From Acidobacteriota bacterium (lineage in GTDB: Bacteria > Acidobacteriota > Vicinamibacteria > Vicinamibacterales > UBA8438): a stretch of DNA of 9,139 nt. This document shows, piece by piece, positions 6,836 to 9,139 of the stretch (its first letter is position 1; every line of letters starts with the position of its first letter). The stretch spans positions 1-9,139 of the forward strand of contig DTWD01000584.1 in the NCBI GenBank assembly GCA_012963185.1. The letters are read 5' to 3'. Position numbers and translations under genes: made by a program. The notes below the pieces were generated by a model that worked only from the letters and a program-made list of their open reading frames with translations, did not search any database and was not told where the DNA came from.

Positions 6836-7875
6836 AGCCAACGCAGCTCTGCATCGAGCTGGCCCGCATGAATAAGATGGTTCAACTGATCCAACCGATT
6901 CGTCTCACGACCACGAAATTGATCTTCAGTAAAACCAACGCGCTCAAACAGCTCCACAAGCTCTCGGCCACCACGATCGAGATCCCATTCCGGCTGATAC
7001 CATTGCTTCAATTCACTAAGTATCCTCTTGAAACTGACCTGGTACGTTCGAGCATCCGGCCCATGTTCACCAGTATAGGTAATCACACTTCCTGGAACTG
7101 CACGTCCAGCTGCCTCAGCAAGATCTCGAACGGAATAATTTCCGTCAGAAATACCAACATTGTAAGACCTTCCGGTAACAATCGACGCTGGTGCCTCAAG
7201 GCCCGCAATAAAAGCAGAGCAGGCATCACGCACATGAACCACCGGTCGCCAAGGAGTGCCATCACTCTTGATCTCAATCTTTCCTGTCGTGTAGGCACAA
7301 GCCACCAAACTGTTAAATACGATGTCACATCGTAACCGCGGACTCGAACCGAAAATTGTCGATGGGCGAAAACAAACAACCGTAAAATCGGGGTCTGCCA
7401 ATGCTTTTAGTGCAAGTTCGGCATCCCACTTTGTCCGAGCATAGGCAGTTATCGCGTTCTTATCACTATCATCTTCATCCAATTCATGGCCAGTCTTTGA
7501 TACCCCATACATGCTCTGAGAAGACGCGTATACCAGCCGTCGAACACCAGCTTCGCGGGCACATTTCGCCAACCGAATCGTACCCTGTAGATTAATCTGC
7601 TCCGTTAACGTCGGTGCTAATTCTCCCAGGGGATCGTTCGACAGTGCCGCAAGATGTACAACTGCATCGATACCATCAAAATCTGACATGCTGATGTCTC
7701 GAATGTCCCGACCGATCGACGGATACGTTGTCGAGTTGGATTCAACAAGGCATTCTTGATAGTAACCAGTGTCAAAACCAACTACCGAATAACCGCTGTG
7801 CAAAAGAACGTCAGTCAACACAGAACCGACGTATCCCTTATCACCTGTAACGAGTACCTTCGCTACACCGCCCAT
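6832..7875 (-). CDS. NAD-dependent epimerase/dehydratase (SDR), nucleotide-sugar oxidoreductase
   Basis: This 347-residue extended SDR has TGDKGYVG (10-17), GRDIRDIS (55-62), VVHLAALSNDPLG (72-84), YASSQSMYG (116-124), Tyr145/Lys149 in AYARTK, and SDGTPWRPVVHV in the sugar-binding half. It matches the WcaG-like group commonly found beside zinc-domain C-methyltransferases. The catalytic Asp-Glu pair of 4,6-dehydratases (TDEVYG) is absent: the Glu position is Ser121. It is therefore better read as a C4 dehydrogenase or epimerase. A C4 oxidation without loss of water is known for GDP-heptose in Campylobacter (Cj1427/MlghA-type SDRs), and this is the best local candidate for that job, by inference. 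ATG at 7875 starts 2 bp after the isomerase stop with only a weak purine-rich site. The final codons overlap the methyltransferase start. Confidence 0.88.
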   Translation of the reverse strand: MGGVAKVLVTGDKGYVGSVLTDVLLHSGYSVVGFDTGYYQECLVESNSTTYPSIGRDIRDISMSDFDGIDAVVHLAALSNDPLGELAPTLTEQINLQGTIRLAKCAREAGVRRLVYASSQSMYGVSKTGHELDEDDSDKNAITAYARTKWDAELALKALADPDFTVVCFRPSTIFGSSPRLRCDIVFNSLVACAYTTGKIEIKSDGTPWRPVVHVRDACSAFIAGLEAPASIVTGRSYNVGISDGNYSVRDLAEAAGRAVPGSVITYTGEHGPDARTYQVSFKRILSELKQWYQPEWDLDRGGRELVELFERVGFTEDQFRGRETNRLDQLNHLIHAGQLDAELRWL

Positions 7876-7877
7876 AA

Positions 7878-8429
7878 CTATTGGCCCGTCTCGACAAGGC
7901 GATCAATAACAGCCAACAGCCAGGCCTGATGCGTAGTTTCAACAATGTTGTAACTCTCGCTATTAACCCACAAGTTGAGATCCCCGATCGCACGTAGCGG
8001 ATTATCGGCACGAAATCCAGACAGCGTCACCACCTGAAGCCCAAGGTCACGAGCAGCTTTAGCACCAATGACAACATTCTGAGACTGTCCGCTACTGCTG
8101 ATAATCACAGCAACATCACCCGCATCACTATAGAACTCGAGGGCTTTAGCCATCCAATTTTCATAGCCATAGTCGTTTCCAAAACAGGTGATCAAATCAG
8201 CTTCGTTAAAATTGATCGCCCGTACGCGTGCTGCCTTTGTAAGGTCGACCGCAACGTGACTCGCAATTGCCGCACTGCCTCCGTTTCCGACGATAATGAC
8301 CTTGCCGCCTTTATCGCGAACGTTCACAAATACTTGGGAAAGTTCACCCAGTTGGTCTGCAGATACGTCACGCAGACGAACGCTTAGTTCGTCAAAATAC
8401 GAATTGAAAAAATACTCTTTATCAGACAG
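7878..8429 (-). CDS. gmhA: SIS-domain phosphoheptose isomerase (GmhA-like, sedoheptulose 7-phosphate isomerase)
   Basis: The product is a single SIS domain of about 183 residues. It has GNGGSAAIASH (48-58) for sugar-phosphate binding, CFGNDYGYENWM, SSSGQS (111-116), TLSGF, and a C-terminal NIVETTHQAWLLAVIDRL with Glu164 and His167 in the place of the GmhA catalytic Glu/His region. By family it converts sedoheptulose 7-phosphate to D-glycero-D-manno-heptose 7-phosphate, the first step of GDP-heptose synthesis, and the kinase and phosphatase/nucleotidyltransferase downstream complete the route. There is no ATG or GTG near the N-terminus. CTG at 8429-8427 lies 7 nt after AGGAG and gives the sensible N-terminus (M)SDKEYFF. 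The only other candidate is a TTG at 8471, which would overlap the transporter by 50 bp and has a poor ribosome site. With CTG the overlap is 8 bp. Other SIS sugar isomerases are a minor alternative. Confidence 0.88.
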   Translation of the reverse strand: MSDKEYFFNSYFDELSVRLRDVSADQLGELSQVFVNVRDKGGKVIIVGNGGSAAIASHVAVDLTKAARVRAINFNEADLITCFGNDYGYENWMAKALEFYSDAGDVAVIISSSGQSQNVVIGAKAARDLGLQVVTLSGFRADNPLRAIGDLNLWVNSESYNIVETTHQAWLLAVIDRLVETGQ

Positions 8430-9139
8430 CCTTCTGCTCCTGAAGAAGCTGAGCTGGAGCCCCTTCTGCAATCACTCTACCCCGGTCCAATTGATACAAC
8501 CGAGAACAATGTTCAACAGTTGACAAGCGGTGCGCTACGATCAGCAATGTCTTACTACCCTGCAGTGCTTCCACCGAATCCATCACGCCTTTTTCCGTAA
8601 GAGTGTCAAGCGCACTTGTTGCCTCATCGAGCACCAGAACCGAAGGGTCATGGTACAACGCACGCGCGATACCGATTCGCTGTAATTGCCCCCCAGAAAG
8701 ACGAACACCTCGCTCTCCGACGACTGTGTCAAGTCCATGCGGCTGATTTGCCACAAATGTATCAAGTTGCGCAGCTTGTACCGCTCGAGCTACCGCCCCC
8801 TCATCAATCTGGTCTGAAGGAATCCCGAAAGCCACGTTATTTCTCAGAGTGTCATCTGTTAAATAGACAGACTGCGGCACATAGCCAATCTGATCCTGCC
8901 AAGAGCGAAGACCTGTCTGAATATTTTTCTTGTCGACTTGGACTTCGCCTGACGTTGGCGTCAACAGACCTAAAACGATATCAACTAGCGTGCTTTTTCC
9001 AGAGCCACTTGGTCCGACAAACCCAATCGAGTCGCCTTTCCGAATAGAAATATTAAGACCTTTCAATGCAAACTCAGCAGATGCCGGATACATGTAATCG
9101 ACATCAACTAACCTAATGTCATTTTTAAATGAGTTTGCC
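8422..9139 (-). CDS. ABC transporter ATP-binding domain, polysaccharide/lipid-linked oligosaccharide exporter type (5' part beyond window)
   Basis: The frame is open to the right edge with no stop, so the N-terminal part lies outside. The 238 visible residues are a complete nucleotide-binding domain: a Y-rich A-loop (DVDYMYP), Walker A GPSGSGKST (42-50), Q-loop Gln89 in YVPQS, signature LSGGQ (147-151), Walker B VLVLDEATSALD (167-178) and H-loop His203 in VAHRLS. The opening residues (FKNDIRLVDVDY) are typical of the linker after a fused transmembrane domain, as in PglK/MsbA-like half-transporters, so six membrane helices are expected upstream; this is inference. A Met at 9093 falls inside the domain, after the A-loop Tyr, and is not the real start. 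In a glycan locus the likely role is flipping a lipid-linked glycan across the inner membrane. The stop overlaps the isomerase start. Confidence 0.93.
   Translation of the reverse strand, partial: ANSFKNDIRLVDVDYMYPASAEFALKGLNISIRKGDSIGFVGPSGSGKSTLVDIVLGLLTPTSGEVQVDKKNIQTGLRSWQDQIGYVPQSVYLTDDTLRNNVAFGIPSDQIDEGAVARAVQAAQLDTFVANQPHGLDTVVGERGVRLSGGQLQRIGIARALYHDPSVLVLDEATSALDTLTEKGVMDSVEALQGSKTLLIVAHRLSTVEHCSRLYQLDRGRVIAEGAPAQLLQEQKAV
8437..8441 (-). promoter_or_regulatory. Ribosome binding site supporting a CTG start at 8429
   Basis: The minus strand reads AGGAG, 7 nt before CTG (8429-8427), inside the last codons of the transporter gene. It is one of the best Shine-Dalgarno matches in the window, which is why the rare CTG is preferred over the distant TTG. 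Confidence 0.5.

Noticed and set aside
6811..7335. Plus-strand open frame of about 174 codons
   Set aside because: It lies opposite the well-supported SDR at 6832-7875, has low-complexity composition and no recognisable motif; it is an antisense shadow.
7878..8429. Reading the SIS protein as a glucosamine-6-phosphate or arabinose-5-phosphate isomerase
   Set aside because: The single-domain length, GNGGSAA and FGNDYGYEN blocks and the heptose kinase/phosphatase context fit GmhA better.
8616..9047. Plus-strand frame of 143 codons opposite the ABC transporter
   Set aside because: The minus-strand reading contains every ABC ATPase motif, so the plus-strand frame is a shadow.
9091..9093. ATG as start of a stand-alone ATPase
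   Set aside because: The frame continues upstream to the edge with FKNDIRLVDVDY, which is normal nucleotide-binding-domain sequence including the A-loop Tyr; starting at this Met would cut it.

Overview
The window is a tightly packed stretch of one bacterial gene cluster. Every convincing gene lies on the minus strand, so transcription runs from right (9139) to left (1). The genes encode synthesis of an unusual nucleotide-activated sugar, almost certainly built on a heptose, together with part of an ABC exporter. Base composition by eye is slightly under 50% G+C. AGGAG-like ribosome sites, GTG/TTG starts and ATGA/GTGA/TGATG stop-start overlaps point to a bacterium, but I cannot name the lineage. 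Gene content is that of a capsule, O-antigen, S-layer-glycan or exopolysaccharide locus. No glycosyltransferase, mobile element, tRNA, rRNA or CRISPR array is visible.

Layout in order of transcription: (1) 9139-8422, the C-terminal ATP-binding half of an ABC transporter of the lipid-linked-oligosaccharide flippase type, running off the right edge. (2) 8429-7878, a GmhA-like sedoheptulose-7-phosphate isomerase with an apparent CTG start. (3) 7875-6832, an SDR sugar epimerase/dehydrogenase. (4) 6835-5597, a zinc-domain sugar C-methyltransferase. (5) 5600-5058, an RmlC-type 3,5-epimerase. (6) 5045-4176, an SDR in which the catalytic Tyr is Phe. (7) 4176-2929, a fusion of a sugar-1-phosphate nucleotidyltransferase (HddC type) and a HAD phosphatase (GmhB type). 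(8) 2919-1903, a GHMP heptose-7-phosphate kinase (HddA type). Then comes the only real gap (1902-1800, 103 bp), followed by (9) 1799-924, a third SDR with a TTG start, and (10) 910-1, a thiamine-diphosphate E1-alpha-like subunit running off the left edge.

How they fit together (inference): GmhA, HddA, the GmhB domain and the HddC domain supply the four steps from sedoheptulose 7-phosphate to GDP-D-glycero-D-manno-heptose. An SDR would create a 4-keto group. The RmlC-like protein would invert C3 and/or C5, the C-methyltransferase would add a methyl branch, and an SDR would reduce the ketone. The E1-alpha-like gene, with an E1-beta partner expected just outside the left edge, is the most surprising member. 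Related E1 pairs in antibiotic pathways attach a two-carbon branch to a keto-sugar, so this locus may make a branched heptose derivative not obvious from known pathways.
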